Notes: generated by a model from the letters alone, not told the origin. Positions 37,205 through 47,562 are shown, numbered from the stretch's first letter. The stretch: DNA of 64,000 nt from Ralstonia pickettii (GCF_000607165.1 NZ_JFZG01000005.1:1-64000), one strand, 5' to 3'. Made by a program: numbers and translations.

Positions 37205-38521
37205 ATGAAGAAGGGCTTTTACACCATCATGGCGGCGCAGTTTTTTTCGTCGCTCGCCGACAATGCGCTGCTTATTGCCGCCATCGCCCTTCTGACAGAG
37301 ATGCATGCGCCGCAGTGGATGACCCCGCTGCTCAAGTTGTTCTTCGTGCTCTCTTACGTTCTACTTGCCGCCTTCGTGGGCGCGTTTGCCGATTCCCGGC
37401 CCAAGGGCAAGGTGATGCTTATCACCAATGCCATCAAGCTGATTGGTTGTGGCGTGATGCTTACCGGCCTGCACCCGTTGCTCGCCTATGGTGTGGTCGG
37501 CTTCGGCGCGGCGGCGTATTCGCCGGCCAAGTACGGCATCCTTACCGAACTCCTTCCCCCTGAAAAACTCGTCGCTGCCAACGGGTGGATCGAAGGCCTG
37601 ACCGTGGGCTCGATCATCCTGGGCACCGTGCTGGGTGGGGCGTTGATCTCCAACCATGTCTCGGCATGGCTGCTGTCGTTCGACATTCCTGGGCTTGAGC
37701 GCATCGACACCCCGGCCGAAGCGGCCATGCTGGTGATCATGGTGATCTACCTGATCGCGGCGCTGTTCAACACGCGCATTCCCGATACCGGCGCGCGCTA
37801 TCCGCAGCAGGAAAAGAATCCGGTACGTCTCATTTCGGAGTTTGCCGACTGCTTCAACGCTCTGTGGCACGACAAGCTGGGCCAGATCTCACTGGCGGTG
37901 ACGACACTGTTCTGGGGTGCCGGCGCCACGCTGCAATTCATCGTGCTGAAGTGGGCTGAGCAATCGCTGGAACTGAACCTCTCGCAGGGCGCCATTCTGC
38001 AGGCCGTCGTGGCCGTGGGGGTGGCTGCCGGCGCCATGGCTGCAGCCGTCAAAATCCCGCTGCGCCGCTCGCTCGACGTGCTTCCGGTGGGCGTGGCAAT
38101 GGGCGCGGTGGTCATGCTGATGGCGTTCTACACCAAGCACACGATCCCGGAAATCACGTTCCACATCGGCGGGATGAAGCTGCCGCTGTACATGATGATC
38201 GCCTACCTGTTCCTAATGCTCGTGGGCGCCATGTCGGGCTTTTTCGTGGTGCCGATGAACGCGCTGCTGCAACACCGCGGGCACGTGTTGCTCTCAGCCG
38301 GACACTCGATTGCGGTGCAGAACTTCAACGAAAATGTGTCTGTGCTGCTGATGCTGTGCCTGTACGCGCTGCTCATCAAGCTGAACGTTTCGGTGGGCGT
38401 GGTGATCGTGTCGTTCGGCATCTTCGTCTGTGTGACGATGGCGCTGGTGATGCGCCGGCATCGCCTCAACGAAAAGCTGTTCCACACCGCCGCGCTCATC
38501 GGCGAAGACAAGCATCACTGA
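37205..38521 (+). CDS. lplT: Lysophospholipid transporter LplT (MFS)
   Basis: Inner-membrane flippase of the major facilitator superfamily that brings lysophospholipids inward for re-acylation. The 438 residues have about 12 transmembrane helices. Starting at ATG 37205 gives MKKGFYTIMAAQFFSSLADNALLIAAIALL, the family N-terminus; the upstream open frame is not hydrophobic. FGAAAYSPAKYGILTELLPPEKLVAANGW is an LplT hallmark. In E. coli lplT is paired with aas; no aas-like acyltransferase follows here, since the next gene is convergent (udg). Confidence 0.9.
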   Translation: MKKGFYTIMAAQFFSSLADNALLIAAIALLTEMHAPQWMTPLLKLFFVLSYVLLAAFVGAFADSRPKGKVMLITNAIKLIGCGVMLTGLHPLLAYGVVGFGAAAYSPAKYGILTELLPPEKLVAANGWIEGLTVGSIILGTVLGGALISNHVSAWLLSFDIPGLERIDTPAEAAMLVIMVIYLIAALFNTRIPDTGARYPQQEKNPVRLISEFADCFNALWHDKLGQISLAVTTLFWGAGATLQFIVLKWAEQSLELNLSQGAILQAVVAVGVAAGAMAAAVKIPLRRSLDVLPVGVAMGAVVMLMAFYTKHTIPEITFHIGGMKLPLYMMIAYLFLMLVGAMSGFFVVPMNALLQHRGHVLLSAGHSIAVQNFNENVSVLLMLCLYALLIKLNVSVGVVIVSFGIFVCVTMALVMRRHRLNEKLFHTAALIGEDKHH

Positions 38522-38548
38522 CGCAGTGCCCGCCCCGCCGGCCGGGGC

Positions 38549-39352
38549 TTACTGGCCGCCGCGCTCCGCGTAGATCTTGCGCGCCAGACACAGGTCTTCC
38601 CATGCGCGCGCCTTGTCTGTCAGCGTACGCAGCAGGTAGGCCGGGTGATAGGTCACCACCACGGGCACGCCTTCCACTTCGTGCACTTTGCCGCGCAACT
38701 TGCCGACAGGCGTCTGTGTCTGCAGCAGGTTTTGTGCGGCAATGCGGCCCAGCACGACGATGATGCGCGGCTTGACCAGGGCAATCTGACGCTTGAGATA
38801 CGGATCGCACATCGCCGCTTCGTCCGGCTCCGGATCGCGATTGCCGGGCGGGCGGCACTTGAGCACGTTGGCGATGAATACACCCTTCTCGCGCGACAGG
38901 CCGATCGATCGCAGCATGCTGTCGAGCAGCTTGCCGGCCTGGCCGACGAACGGCTCGCCCTGCTTGTCTTCCTGCTCGCCCGGTGCCTCACCGATCAGCA
39001 TCCATTCGGCCTGACGGTCGCCAACGCCGAAAACGGTGTTCGTGCGGCGCTCGCACAGCTTGCACGACGTGCAGTTCGAAACGGCGGCTTCGAGCTGCGC
39101 CCAATCGAACGCGGCAATGCGCTGGGCACGCGAGGCGGCCGAGTCCGACGGCGCCTCCATTACCGGTGGTTCGACTCGCGCAGCCGCGGGCTCCGCAGCC
39201 GCAAACGAGGCGGCCTCAACCTCCACGGCGACCGGCTCGGTGACGGCGACCTCGGCCGCCTCGACGGCCTCCAACGCAGCCGGCTCAGCACCGCGCAATG
39301 TCCATTCGGTCGAAACGCCCAGCGCTTCCAGCATTCGGGATCGACGATTCAT
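38549..39352 (-). CDS. Family 4 (Fe-S) uracil-DNA glycosylase
   Basis: Removes uracil from DNA. After an Ala/Glu/Val-rich low-complexity N-terminus (about 20-75), the catalytic domain has the Fe-S cysteines in [11 protein letters not shown] (Cys94, 97, 100), with a further Cys in [13 protein letters not shown]. Motif 1 is [20 protein letters not shown] and the C-terminal loop TYHPAYLLR carries the conserved His. The 267-residue length includes the extra N-terminal tail, often seen in Burkholderiales. Its ATG overlaps the rimI stop by four bases, so it ends the tsaB-rimI-udg operon. Confidence 0.93.
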   Translation of the reverse strand: MNRRSRMLEALGVSTEWTLRGAEPAALEAVEAAEVAVTEPVAVEVEAASFAAAEPAAARVEPPVMEAPSDSAASRAQRIAAFDWAQLEAAVSNCTSCKLCERRTNTVFGVGDRQAEWMLIGEAPGEQEDKQGEPFVGQAGKLLDSMLRSIGLSREKGVFIANVLKCRPPGNRDPEPDEAAMCDPYLKRQIALVKPRIIVVLGRIAAQNLLQTQTPVGKLRGKVHEVEGVPVVVTYHPAYLLRTLTDKARAWEDLCLARKIYAERGGQ

Positions 39353-39876
39353 GCAGCCTCCACCCCGCTTGCCTCACACACCATGCGCATGACGAGCGCA
39401 TCTTCGCGCGTGTTGTTTTCGGCCGGGTAATAGCGCTTGCGCCGGCCGATCTCCGCAAACCCGACACGGTGATACAGCGCAATCGCGCCGGTATTGGATG
39501 GGCGCACTTCCAGCAGCAGGCTGCCGAAGCCATGCACCAACGTGAGTGCCGTGGCCAGGCGCAGCAGCCAACGGCCCAGCCCTTGCCGCTGCCACGCCGG
39601 TGCAACGGTCACATTGAGCAGGTGCATCTCATCGACCACCGGCATGAGGATCAGGTAGCCCGCGACCTCGTTGCCGCCGTCACGCAGAACAATGCCGATG
39701 TGGCCGGACTTGAGCGAATCCTCAAAGTTACCGCGGGACCAGGGAAACGTGAACGCCGCCTGCTCGATCGCTGCGACGCCCGCCAGATCGAGGGCGGTCA
39801 TGCGCTCCGCTCGCCAGCCCGCAGGCAACGGCGCTTGCGCGATGACGCCGGCCAGCGCGTTCTCGATCAGGCTCAT
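39349..39876 (-). CDS. rimI: Ribosomal protein S18 N-acetyltransferase RimI
   Basis: GNAT acetyltransferase that acetylates the N-terminal Ala of ribosomal protein S18. The 175 residues contain the acetyl-CoA pyrophosphate loop (VTVAPAWQRQGLGRWLL, about 89-105), VRPSNTGAIALYHRVGFAEIG and the RimI-type C-terminal RKRYYPAENNTREDALVMRM. The gene is translationally coupled on both sides: its start overlaps the tsaB stop and its stop overlaps the udg start, each by four bases. tsaB-rimI adjacency is widely conserved. Confidence 0.93.
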   Translation of the reverse strand: MSLIENALAGVIAQAPLPAGWRAERMTALDLAGVAAIEQAAFTFPWSRGNFEDSLKSGHIGIVLRDGGNEVAGYLILMPVVDEMHLLNVTVAPAWQRQGLGRWLLRLATALTLVHGFGSLLLEVRPSNTGAIALYHRVGFAEIGRRKRYYPAENNTREDALVMRMVCEASGVEAA

Positions 39877-40613
39877 GGCTGTGCACCTGCGGCGGCAGCC
39901 TTGGCCTGCTGCACAGCCTGCCGCTCTTCAATGGTGAGCGCGACCTTGTCACGCACATAGAGCGGCGCCGCGTCTTCGGGGCGCACCGTATGGCCGGCAG
40001 CCAGGAGGCGCAGACCCACGGCGATGATCTCGCGAGCGTGCGGCGCGACTTCCGGCAACACAGCAGCGGCACCTGCCGCAATGCTCAACTGATCGCCGAA
40101 CACCGCTGCGGCATTGCCCGCCAGCCAGTACGGCTGCGTTGGCGCGGCAACGCTCTGCGGCTCACTCACCTGAATAGCGGAAAGCGCGTGCCAGCCGGAG
40201 GCATCCTGCGCCGCATCAGCGGGCACGAAGCTGGCCCAGTAGCACTCGTCCATGCGCGCATCGAGGGCGATGGTCACGGCTGTGCCGGCCGGCAATGTTG
40301 CGCGCGTCTGTTCCGCGCAGGCGACGAGGGAATTGACTGGCACGACGGGCAAGTCCGCGCCGAACGCCAAACCCTGCGCCACGCCGCACGCCGTGCGCAG
40401 TCCTGTGAACGAGCCAGGGCCGGCGCCAAAGGCAATCGCCGCGCAATCGGCCAGGGCGATACCCGCCTCGGCCAACAATTCGGAAGCCGCCGGCAGCACG
40501 CGGCTACTGGAGCGCGGGCCGGTGTGTTCATGACGGAACAGCGTGCGCGTGCCGTCACCAAGGGCGACGGAGCAGAACTCGGTGGAGGTGTCGAAAGCAA
40601 GAATCCAGGGCAT
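39873..40613 (-). CDS. tsaB: tRNA threonylcarbamoyladenosine synthesis protein TsaB
   Basis: Partner of TsaD and TsaE in making the t6A modification of ANN-decoding tRNAs; an inactive ASKHA-fold scaffold. The 246 residues include ILAFDTSTEFCSVAL at the N-terminus, GPGSFTGLRTACGVAQGLAF (about 65-84), ALDARMDECYWASF and, near the end, PLYVRDKVALT. First gene of the tsaB-rimI-udg operon. The 173 bases to the divergent ACBP gene must hold both promoters. Confidence 0.94.
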   Translation of the reverse strand: MPWILAFDTSTEFCSVALGDGTRTLFRHEHTGPRSSSRVLPAASELLAEAGIALADCAAIAFGAGPGSFTGLRTACGVAQGLAFGADLPVVPVNSLVACAEQTRATLPAGTAVTIALDARMDECYWASFVPADAAQDASGWHALSAIQVSEPQSVAAPTQPYWLAGNAAAVFGDQLSIAAGAAAVLPEVAPHAREIIAVGLRLLAAGHTVRPEDAAPLYVRDKVALTIEERQAVQQAKAAAAGAQP

Positions 40614-40786
40614 GGCGGCATTGTACCGGCTGGTGTGGTGCCCGAAGGCGCAAACCCGTGGCCGCCCATGGGGAAAACGCGCTAAAAATCGACCGGAAAA
40701 CCGAAGCCATCCTCGAATTCAAACGGCCCGGCCATACAACCCCGGCGCTATCATCGCCAGACCATTGTTTTTAGCCGGGAATCATC

Positions 40787-41056
40787 ATGAGCGACCTGCA
40801 AGCCCGTTTCGACCAAGCCCAAATCGATGTCAAGGGCCTCTCCGAACGCCCCGCCAACATGACGCTGCTGCGCCTCTACGCGCTGTACAAGCAAGGCGCC
40901 GAAGGTGACGCGCATGGCGACAAGCCTGGCTTTACCGACATCGTCGGCCGCTACAAATTTGAAGCGTGGGAAGGCCTGAAGGGCACGTCGCAAGACGAAG
41001 CCAAGCAAAAGTACATCGACCTCGTCGAAGAGCTGAAAAGCGGCGCAACGACCTGA
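40787..41056 (+). CDS. Acyl-CoA-binding protein
   Basis: A small four-helix cytoplasmic protein (89 residues) that binds long-chain acyl-CoA esters. Family motifs are LYALYKQGAEGD (helix 2, with the adenine/phosphate-contacting Tyr and Lys), FEAWEGLKGTSQDEAKQKYIDLVEEL (helices 3-4) and DVKGLSERPAN. ACBPs are near universal in eukaryotes and less common in bacteria, but known in betaproteobacteria. It is a single gene, followed by a terminator 22 bases after the stop. Confidence 0.92.
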   Translation: MSDLQARFDQAQIDVKGLSERPANMTLLRLYALYKQGAEGDAHGDKPGFTDIVGRYKFEAWEGLKGTSQDEAKQKYIDLVEELKSGATT

Positions 41057-41077
41057 TCGTCGAATCGCCACATGAAG

Positions 41078-41103
41078 AACCGGGCCTTGCGCCCGGTTTT
41101 TTA
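41078..41103 (+). terminator. Rho-independent terminator of the ACBP gene
   Basis: Stem AACCGGGC (41078-41085) and GCCCGGTT (41091-41098) with a five-base loop, followed by a T run to 41102. The T run contains the stop codon of the convergent DHA2 exporter gene. Confidence 0.88.
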
Positions 41104-42558
41104 TTGCGCTGCAGGAATGGCGGACGGCAGCTCTCGGCGGCGCATGCGCCACGCTGCCAGCACGGCCAATGCACACAGCGTGCCGAGAAAGATGAACGTC
41201 TCGTCGAAGGCCAGGATGCGTGCCTCGGGGTCGACCGCGGCGCCATGCACGGTTTCGATACCGCGTGTGGCGAGCCGCCATTGCAGAAAAATGCCTGTAG
41301 CCGACACACCGATCGCCCCACCCAGTTGACGCAGGAAATTGACGGCGCTGGAGCCCTGCGGGATCAAGGTGAAATCGACGCCGCGCATGGCGCCCAGACT
41401 CAGCGACGGCAGCACAAAACCGAGCCCGATCCGCCCGACGATGGCAATGGCAATCAACAGCAGGTAGCTGGTGGCACGCGTGTTCGTTGCCATCAGGAAG
41501 AATGAAAGCGCCAGCGCTGCCAGACCGAACGAGACCAGCCGGAACGGCTCGATGCGATTGGTCAGCCGCCCCGCCAGCATGATCGTCACGGCTAGCACCA
41601 GCCCTGCGGGCAAGAGCACGAGCCCCGCGCGCGACGGCGCATAGGCCAGCGCCACCTGCATATACACGGGCACCAGATACGTCGAACCGTACAGCCCTGC
41701 CCCGTAAATGAAGGCCACCACCGCCCCCATCGCAAACTGTCGGTAGCTGAAGAGGCGCAGGTTCAGCAAGGGCGACTCCACCCGCTGCTGCCAGAATACG
41801 AAGCCCGCGACACACACGGCTGATACGAGCATCAGCACGATGCCGTGCGTCGCGTCGCTGTGCAGCGCGACCAGCCCGTTGAGCAGCGTGACCGTCGCGC
41901 CGCCGATGAGCAGCAGGCCGCGCCAATCAAGCGGTTTGGGCTCGCCCGCCATCGACGAGTTGACGGCCATGAAGCGCCGCGCCATCGCCCACCCAATCAG
42001 CGTGAACGGCATCACCACGAAGAAGATCGAGCGCCAGCCGAACAGCTCCACCAGGAAGCCACCCACGCTCGGGCCCACGGCTGGCGCCAGCACGACGCCA
42101 AAGCCGAACAGGCCGAAAGCCTTGCCCTGCTCTCGTTCGGGAAACACGCGCAGGATCAGGATGTTGGGCAGCGGCTGCATGATGCCGGCCGCAATGCCCT
42201 CCACGACCCGCATGGCGATCATTACTTCGTAATTGGGCGATAGGCCGCCAGCCAGCCCGCCCACGCCCAGCAGCAGCAACGCGCCGATAAACGTGCGCCG
42301 CAGCCCGAAACGCAGCAGCAGCCAGGGCGTCAGCAGCATTGACAAGGTCATCGCCACCATGAAGCTGGCCGACACCCACTGCGCGCGTTCCTGCCCGAGC
42401 ACGAAGTGCCGGCTCAGATCGGGAATCGCCACGTTGACGATGGTGGCCGAGATGACGGACGACACCGCGCCCACCATCAGCGTGAACAGCACAAGCCACT
42501 TGAAGCGCTCGCCGTAACGCGCGCGCAGGGCCTCCAGGGTGGGCGTGAATGTCGTCAT
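41101..42558 (-). CDS. DHA2-family MFS drug exporter (EmrB/QacA type)
   Basis: Inner-membrane proton-driven multidrug exporter: 485 residues with about 14 hydrophobic helices. Start at ATG 42558 (MTTFTPTLEALRARYG). Helix one carries the DHA2 motif (SSVISATIVNVAIPDL). Motif A-like LLLRFGLRRTF follows helix two, and motif C (GFGVVLAPAVGPSVGGFL) lies in helix five, marking an antiporter. No emrA-type membrane fusion gene is adjacent, so it may act alone. Substrates are unknown. The gene lies 88 bases before the DUF1857 gene stop, on the same strand. Confidence 0.88.
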   Translation of the reverse strand: MTTFTPTLEALRARYGERFKWLVLFTLMVGAVSSVISATIVNVAIPDLSRHFVLGQERAQWVSASFMVAMTLSMLLTPWLLLRFGLRRTFIGALLLLGVGGLAGGLSPNYEVMIAMRVVEGIAAGIMQPLPNILILRVFPEREQGKAFGLFGFGVVLAPAVGPSVGGFLVELFGWRSIFFVVMPFTLIGWAMARRFMAVNSSMAGEPKPLDWRGLLLIGGATVTLLNGLVALHSDATHGIVLMLVSAVCVAGFVFWQQRVESPLLNLRLFSYRQFAMGAVVAFIYGAGLYGSTYLVPVYMQVALAYAPSRAGLVLLPAGLVLAVTIMLAGRLTNRIEPFRLVSFGLAALALSFFLMATNTRATSYLLLIAIAIVGRIGLGFVLPSLSLGAMRGVDFTLIPQGSSAVNFLRQLGGAIGVSATGIFLQWRLATRGIETVHGAAVDPEARILAFDETFIFLGTLCALAVLAAWRMRRRELPSAIPAAQ

Positions 42559-42646
42559 GGTCTCGTTGTAGTGATGTGTGAGACGACCAAAGGCAAGCAA
42601 AGCAACCCGGCCGGCGCCTCCTCCAGCGCCGGCCGGGCGGGACACG

Positions 42647-43144
42647 TCAGCCGAGGCGGCCGGTGGCAGCGATCTCGCGGATGCGGCGCACGGTGTCGAT
42701 GTCGGATTCGCGATAGGCGGATTTGACGATCTCGGCGTAGCGCGTGTCGCCGGTTTCGTCGGCGTTGGGCAACGTGGTGTCGTAGACGAAGCGGATGAAC
42801 GCGGCGTTGACCTCGTTGCTCTCGATCGTCATGGTCAGCGACCCGCCGGCGTGTTCGCCGGTGGCTGCGGTGGTGTAGGTCACGCGCTTGTGCGGCTCGA
42901 GCGTCACGCGATCCTGGATGCGCGCCTTGCCGAAGACCAGTTCGCGCTCGACCCAGCCGTCACCCTCAGCGGTGATGATGCATTCGTCCAGGCTTTCGAC
43001 AAATTCGGTTTGCTCCCGCACGCGCAGCACCAGGCCTTGCCAGATCTGGTTCAGGGTCAGCGTGTCGATGAGGGGGTTCAGTGGATCGTTGACTTCCACC
43101 AGGTGTTCAAAGCGCAAAGCGGCCTCCGCAAGTTTTCGTGACAT
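42647..43144 (-). CDS. DUF1857 / SRPBCC-fold protein (AtaL-like)
   Basis: A 165-residue soluble protein with the START/SRPBCC pattern: FEHLVEVNDPLNP near the N-terminus, LTLNQIWQGLVLRVREQTEF, and the C-terminal IVKSAYRESDIDTVRRIRE helix. Members such as AtaL bind hydrophobic ligands, but no activity is established for the bacterial proteins. ATG 43144 is chosen; ten residues upstream in frame are non-conserved. A bidirectional terminator lies immediately upstream, so this gene has its own start of transcription or is read by leak-through from aceB. Confidence 0.8.
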   Translation of the reverse strand: MSRKLAEAALRFEHLVEVNDPLNPLIDTLTLNQIWQGLVLRVREQTEFVESLDECIITAEGDGWVERELVFGKARIQDRVTLEPHKRVTYTTAATGEHAGGSLTMTIESNEVNAAFIRFVYDTTLPNADETGDTRYAEIVKSAYRESDIDTVRRIREIAATGRLG

Positions 43145-43177
43145 TATCGCGCGGCTTCGCCAGCCTTGCGCCAAATG

Positions 43178-43213
43178 AAAAAACGCCGGCGGGTTGCCCC
43201 AGCCGGCGTTTTC
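43178..43213 (-). terminator. Rho-independent terminator downstream of aceB
   Basis: An 11-bp stem (AAAACGCCGGC 43180-43190 and GCCGGCGTTTT 43202-43212) with an 11-base GC-rich loop. On the minus strand it is followed by six T residues, about 145 bases after the aceB stop. Confidence 0.85.
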
Positions 43214-43357
43214 CTCTGCGCGCCTTCAGCGTCGCTTAAACCTGTTCACGATCCGTAGCGAGCGGTCCGAGGTTGGCTCGAGAAGCGCAGCCGTACACGG
43301 GTACAGCGAGCATCACAGGGCCAAGATCGGGGCGTGCAGTAGGATCGTGGGCAGGTT

Positions 43358-44938
<1,581 letters not shown>

Positions 44939-45023
44939 GGTGTTCTCCAGAGAATTGATGTGAGGGTTGAACGCGTTTTGGTCTGACTTTGGCCCTATGG
45001 CTGGGCCGATTGAATGCAATGCC

Positions 45024-45722
45024 TTATGTCGCTTGTGTTGCCTGCACGAACTGCAGCAGATCGCGCATGTCGTGGCCGGCCGCGGTGGGCGCCACGTCGA
45101 GTACCTCGGGCGGATGCCCCAGGCGGTTGATCCAGAATGTTGTGAAGCCGTACCAGGTCGCGCCGCAGGCATCCCAGCCATTGGACGAGACAAACAGAAT
45201 CTGTTCCGCAGGCACACCAAACGCTTGTGGTGCCAGCGCATAGGCTTGGGGTGCGGTCTTGTAGAGCTTGACCGCATCGACCGACAGCACGTGATCGAAC
45301 AGCCCGGACATCCCGGCACTCTTCACGGCAATGTCGAGCATCTGCGGGTTGCCGTTGGAGAGGATGCCGAGCGGGAGCCCCATCTCGCGCAGGCGGCGCA
45401 GCGCGGGCACGTTCTCCGGAAACGCCGACAGGCACGCATATTCGCGCATCAGCGTGGCTTCGTCGTGGGCGGAAAGCTCTACGCCCAGGCGCGCCGCCGC
45501 ATAGCGCAGCGCATCGACGGTGATATCCCAGAACGGCTTGTAGTGCTCGCCCGAGGGGCCGGCCAGCGAGCGGATGCGCGTGTAATCGATCTGCTTGTCG
45601 CGCCAGAGCACCGAGAGCGCTTCGCCCTTGCCGGCAAACAGTTGCTCGGCGCGCGCGGCCACGGAATACACGTCGAACAACGTGCCATAGGCATCGAAAA
45701 CCACCGCGCGAATCGAACTCAT
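45024..45722 (-). CDS. HAD hydrolase, (S)-2-haloacid dehalogenase type
   Basis: A 232-residue type II haloacid dehalogenase-like enzyme that would convert L-2-haloacids to D-2-hydroxyacids. ATG 45722 follows GTGGAG. The catalytic set matches L-2-haloacid dehalogenases: nucleophile Asp10 in VVFDAYGTLFD, Arg41 in LWRDKQIDY, Ser122-Asn123 (ILSNGN), Lys155 (KLYKTAPQAY) and the SSNGWDACGATWYGF motif. Such proteins often also act on fluoroacetate or unknown organic acids. It lies 85 bases upstream of aceB on the same strand and is divergent from a LysR gene. Confidence 0.88.
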   Translation of the reverse strand: MSSIRAVVFDAYGTLFDVYSVAARAEQLFAGKGEALSVLWRDKQIDYTRIRSLAGPSGEHYKPFWDITVDALRYAAARLGVELSAHDEATLMREYACLSAFPENVPALRRLREMGLPLGILSNGNPQMLDIAVKSAGMSGLFDHVLSVDAVKLYKTAPQAYALAPQAFGVPAEQILFVSSNGWDACGATWYGFTTFWINRLGHPPEVLDVAPTAAGHDMRDLLQFVQATQAT

Positions 45723-45873
45723 CAGAAGCTCCACGGACCCGAAGGTCTCGCACTTGCGCGTTCCATTACGCAGAACGCCTTGCCGACCTTCGCAACGAGG
45801 GCCATTGTAGAAAAGCTGACGCACCGCACAAAGACGGCAATGGTCACTTGATCTTTGACTTTTACTGATGGAA

Positions 45874-45901
45874 TGACGAGTGATAACCTTTATATTCGTC
45901 A
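45874..45901. promoter_or_regulatory. Candidate LysR-type operator between HAD and LysR genes
   Basis: Inverted repeat TGACGA (45874-45879) and TCGTCA (45896-45901), 16 bases apart, lies 40-67 bases before the LysR gene start in the 218-base divergent gap. The flanking AT-rich ATAACCTTTATATT suits a promoter. LysR proteins typically bind such dyads in the divergent intergenic region. Confidence 0.4.
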
Positions 45902-45940
45902 CAATCCCGCAGACCCCGGTTGCCACGGTATATATCAGGC

Positions 45941-46870
45941 ATGGATCATTTCAAGCAGCTCGAAACCTTTGTCGCCGTCGCAACACGCGGCAGCCTATCC
46001 TCCGCCGCCGCCGCTGAGGGCGTGGCGCCTGCCATCATCGGGCGCCGCATCGACGCGCTGGAAGAACGCCTGGGCGTCAAGCTCCTGGTGCGCACCACGC
46101 GGCGCATCACCCTCACGTTCGAGGGTTCGGCGTTCCTGGAGGATTGCCAGCGCGTTCTCAATGACCTGCACAACGCAGAGGCCAGCGTTTCGGCCGGTGG
46201 CGTGAAGGCCAGCGGGCACCTGCGCGTGACCGCCCCCGCCGGTTTTGGCCGCCGCCACGTCGCGCCGATGGTGCCGGACTTTATCGAGGCCCACCCGGAT
46301 GTCTCGATGACGCTGGACCTGGGCGACCGGGTTGTCGACCTCGTCAACGAAGGCTTCGATTGCGCGATCCGCCTGGGCGACCTGCCCGATTCGAGCCTCG
46401 TGTCGATCCGCCTGTGGGAAAACCGCCGCGTGGTGGTGGCTGCGCCCTCGTACCTGGAGCGCCGGGGCGTTCCAACCCAGGTGGAGCAGCTTTCGACGCA
46501 CAACTGCCTGGCCTTCGGCGCCAGCGCCAACGTGCAGCGCGGCTGGGTCTTCCAGCAAGGCGGCAAGGCCGTCACCGTGAAGGTGTCCGGCACGATGGAA
46601 TGCACGGACGGCGCCGTGCTGCGCGAGTGGTGCTTGCAAGGCTATGGCTTGGCGTGGCGCTCGTGGTGGGAGGTCGGACATGACATTGCCACGGGCAAGC
46701 TGGTGACAGTGCTCGATGCCTTCGAAGCACCACCGATCGGCATCCACGCGGTGTTTCCGCAGCGCAAGCACCTGCCGCTGCGGGTGCGTCTGTTTATCGA
46801 TTTCCTCAAGAACACGTATGGCAACCCGGCCTACTGGCGCCGGGCGGACGCCGTTATCGGGATCGATTAG
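45941..46870 (+). CDS. LysR-family transcriptional regulator
   Basis: A 309-residue regulator with N-terminal winged HTH (about 1-60, FKQLETFVAVATRGSLSSAAAAEGVAP and RRIDALEERLGVKLLVRTTRRI) and a C-terminal periplasmic-binding-protein-like effector domain (about 90-295). ATG 45941 is preferred over the in-frame ATG seven residues earlier because it gives the normal HTH start. It is divergent from the haloacid dehalogenase-like gene and likely controls it and itself. The effector domain belongs to the DhcR/PecT-like cluster by feel, but the ligand is unknown. Confidence 0.88.
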   Translation: MDHFKQLETFVAVATRGSLSSAAAAEGVAPAIIGRRIDALEERLGVKLLVRTTRRITLTFEGSAFLEDCQRVLNDLHNAEASVSAGGVKASGHLRVTAPAGFGRRHVAPMVPDFIEAHPDVSMTLDLGDRVVDLVNEGFDCAIRLGDLPDSSLVSIRLWENRRVVVAAPSYLERRGVPTQVEQLSTHNCLAFGASANVQRGWVFQQGGKAVTVKVSGTMECTDGAVLREWCLQGYGLAWRSWWEVGHDIATGKLVTVLDAFEAPPIGIHAVFPQRKHLPLRVRLFIDFLKNTYGNPAYWRRADAVIGID

Positions 46871-46953
46871 CAATCACCCCGAGTGGGTGAAACACCGCGC
46901 GCAGCCTACAATCAAAACAAGAACGTCTTCCGCATCCCGCCTCAGGAGGCCGC

Positions 46954-47388
46954 ATGTTCAAGCACATCCTCATCCCGACCGATGGTTCCGAGCTGTCGCG
47001 CAAGGCGGTGGCAGGGGCGCTCGACTTTGCCAAGACGCTGGGCGCGCGCTTGACGGCCTACACCTGCCTTGAGGAATACCCCTACACGCCGTTCTCCGAG
47101 ATCGTCGTCGAGACCCCGCAGGCGTTCAAGGAGCGCGTCGAAGCGCAGGCCCGCGTGGTGCTCAAGGACGTGGAAGACGCCGCCGTCAGCGCCGGCATCA
47201 GCTGTGACACCGACATGAGCTGCTTTGCCGTGCCCTACATGGGCATCATCGACGCGGCCGAGCGCCATGGCTGCGACGTCATCTTCATGGCATCTCACGG
47301 CCGGCGCGGGTTGGCCGGGCTGCTGCTCGGCAGCGAGACGCAGAAGGTGCTCACGCATACGGAGATTCCGGTGATCGTCTATCGCTGA
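46954..47388 (+). CDS. Universal stress protein UspA family
   Basis: A 144-residue cytoplasmic alpha/beta protein. MFKHILIPTDGSELSRKAV at the N-terminus holds the Asp of the nucleotide site. The C-terminal ASHGRRGLAGLLLGSETQKVL matches the G-x2-G-x9-G-(S/T) loop of ATP-binding Usp proteins. A strong ribosome site (CAGGAGG) precedes ATG 46954. It lies 83 bases after the LysR gene with a terminator 27 bases after its stop. Its exact role in stress is unknown. Confidence 0.9.
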   Translation: MFKHILIPTDGSELSRKAVAGALDFAKTLGARLTAYTCLEEYPYTPFSEIVVETPQAFKERVEAQARVVLKDVEDAAVSAGISCDTDMSCFAVPYMGIIDAAERHGCDVIFMASHGRRGLAGLLLGSETQKVLTHTEIPVIVYR

Positions 47389-47414
47389 AATCCCCTTCTG
47401 CCCGCACGATATCC

Positions 47415-47440
47415 AGCCGCCTTTTCAGGCGGCTTTTTTT
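47415..47440 (+). terminator. Rho-independent terminator of the UspA gene
   Basis: Stem GCCGCC (47416-47421) and GGCGGC (47428-47433) with a six-base loop and seven T residues. It separates the Usp gene from the NCS1 module. Confidence 0.88.
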
Positions 47441-47473
47441 CTCCTTGACTCTTGTCTTGCTGGCGCATACAAC

Positions 47474-47520
47474 TTTGTACACAAAACAAAAACATCTTGT
47501 GTACATTTTTGCGCACAAAG
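47474..47520 (+). promoter_or_regulatory. Three operator-like TTGYnnACA repeats upstream of the NCS1 transporter
   Basis: TTGTACACAA (47475-47484), TTGTGTACAT (47497-47506) and TTGCGCACAA (47509-47518) share a TTGY-NN-ACAA dyad typical of GntR/FadR-type operators. They lie 45-90 bases before the transporter start. The gntR gene at the end of the same module is the obvious candidate ligand. Confidence 0.55.
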
Positions 47521-47562
47521 ACTGCACGGTCTTGAAACCGGCAAAAAATCAAAGGAGACAGC

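Noticed and set aside
36828-37208. Possible small genes in the alr-lplT gap
   Set aside because: Frames on both strands lack a strong ribosome site, motifs or consistent composition; described only as a gap.
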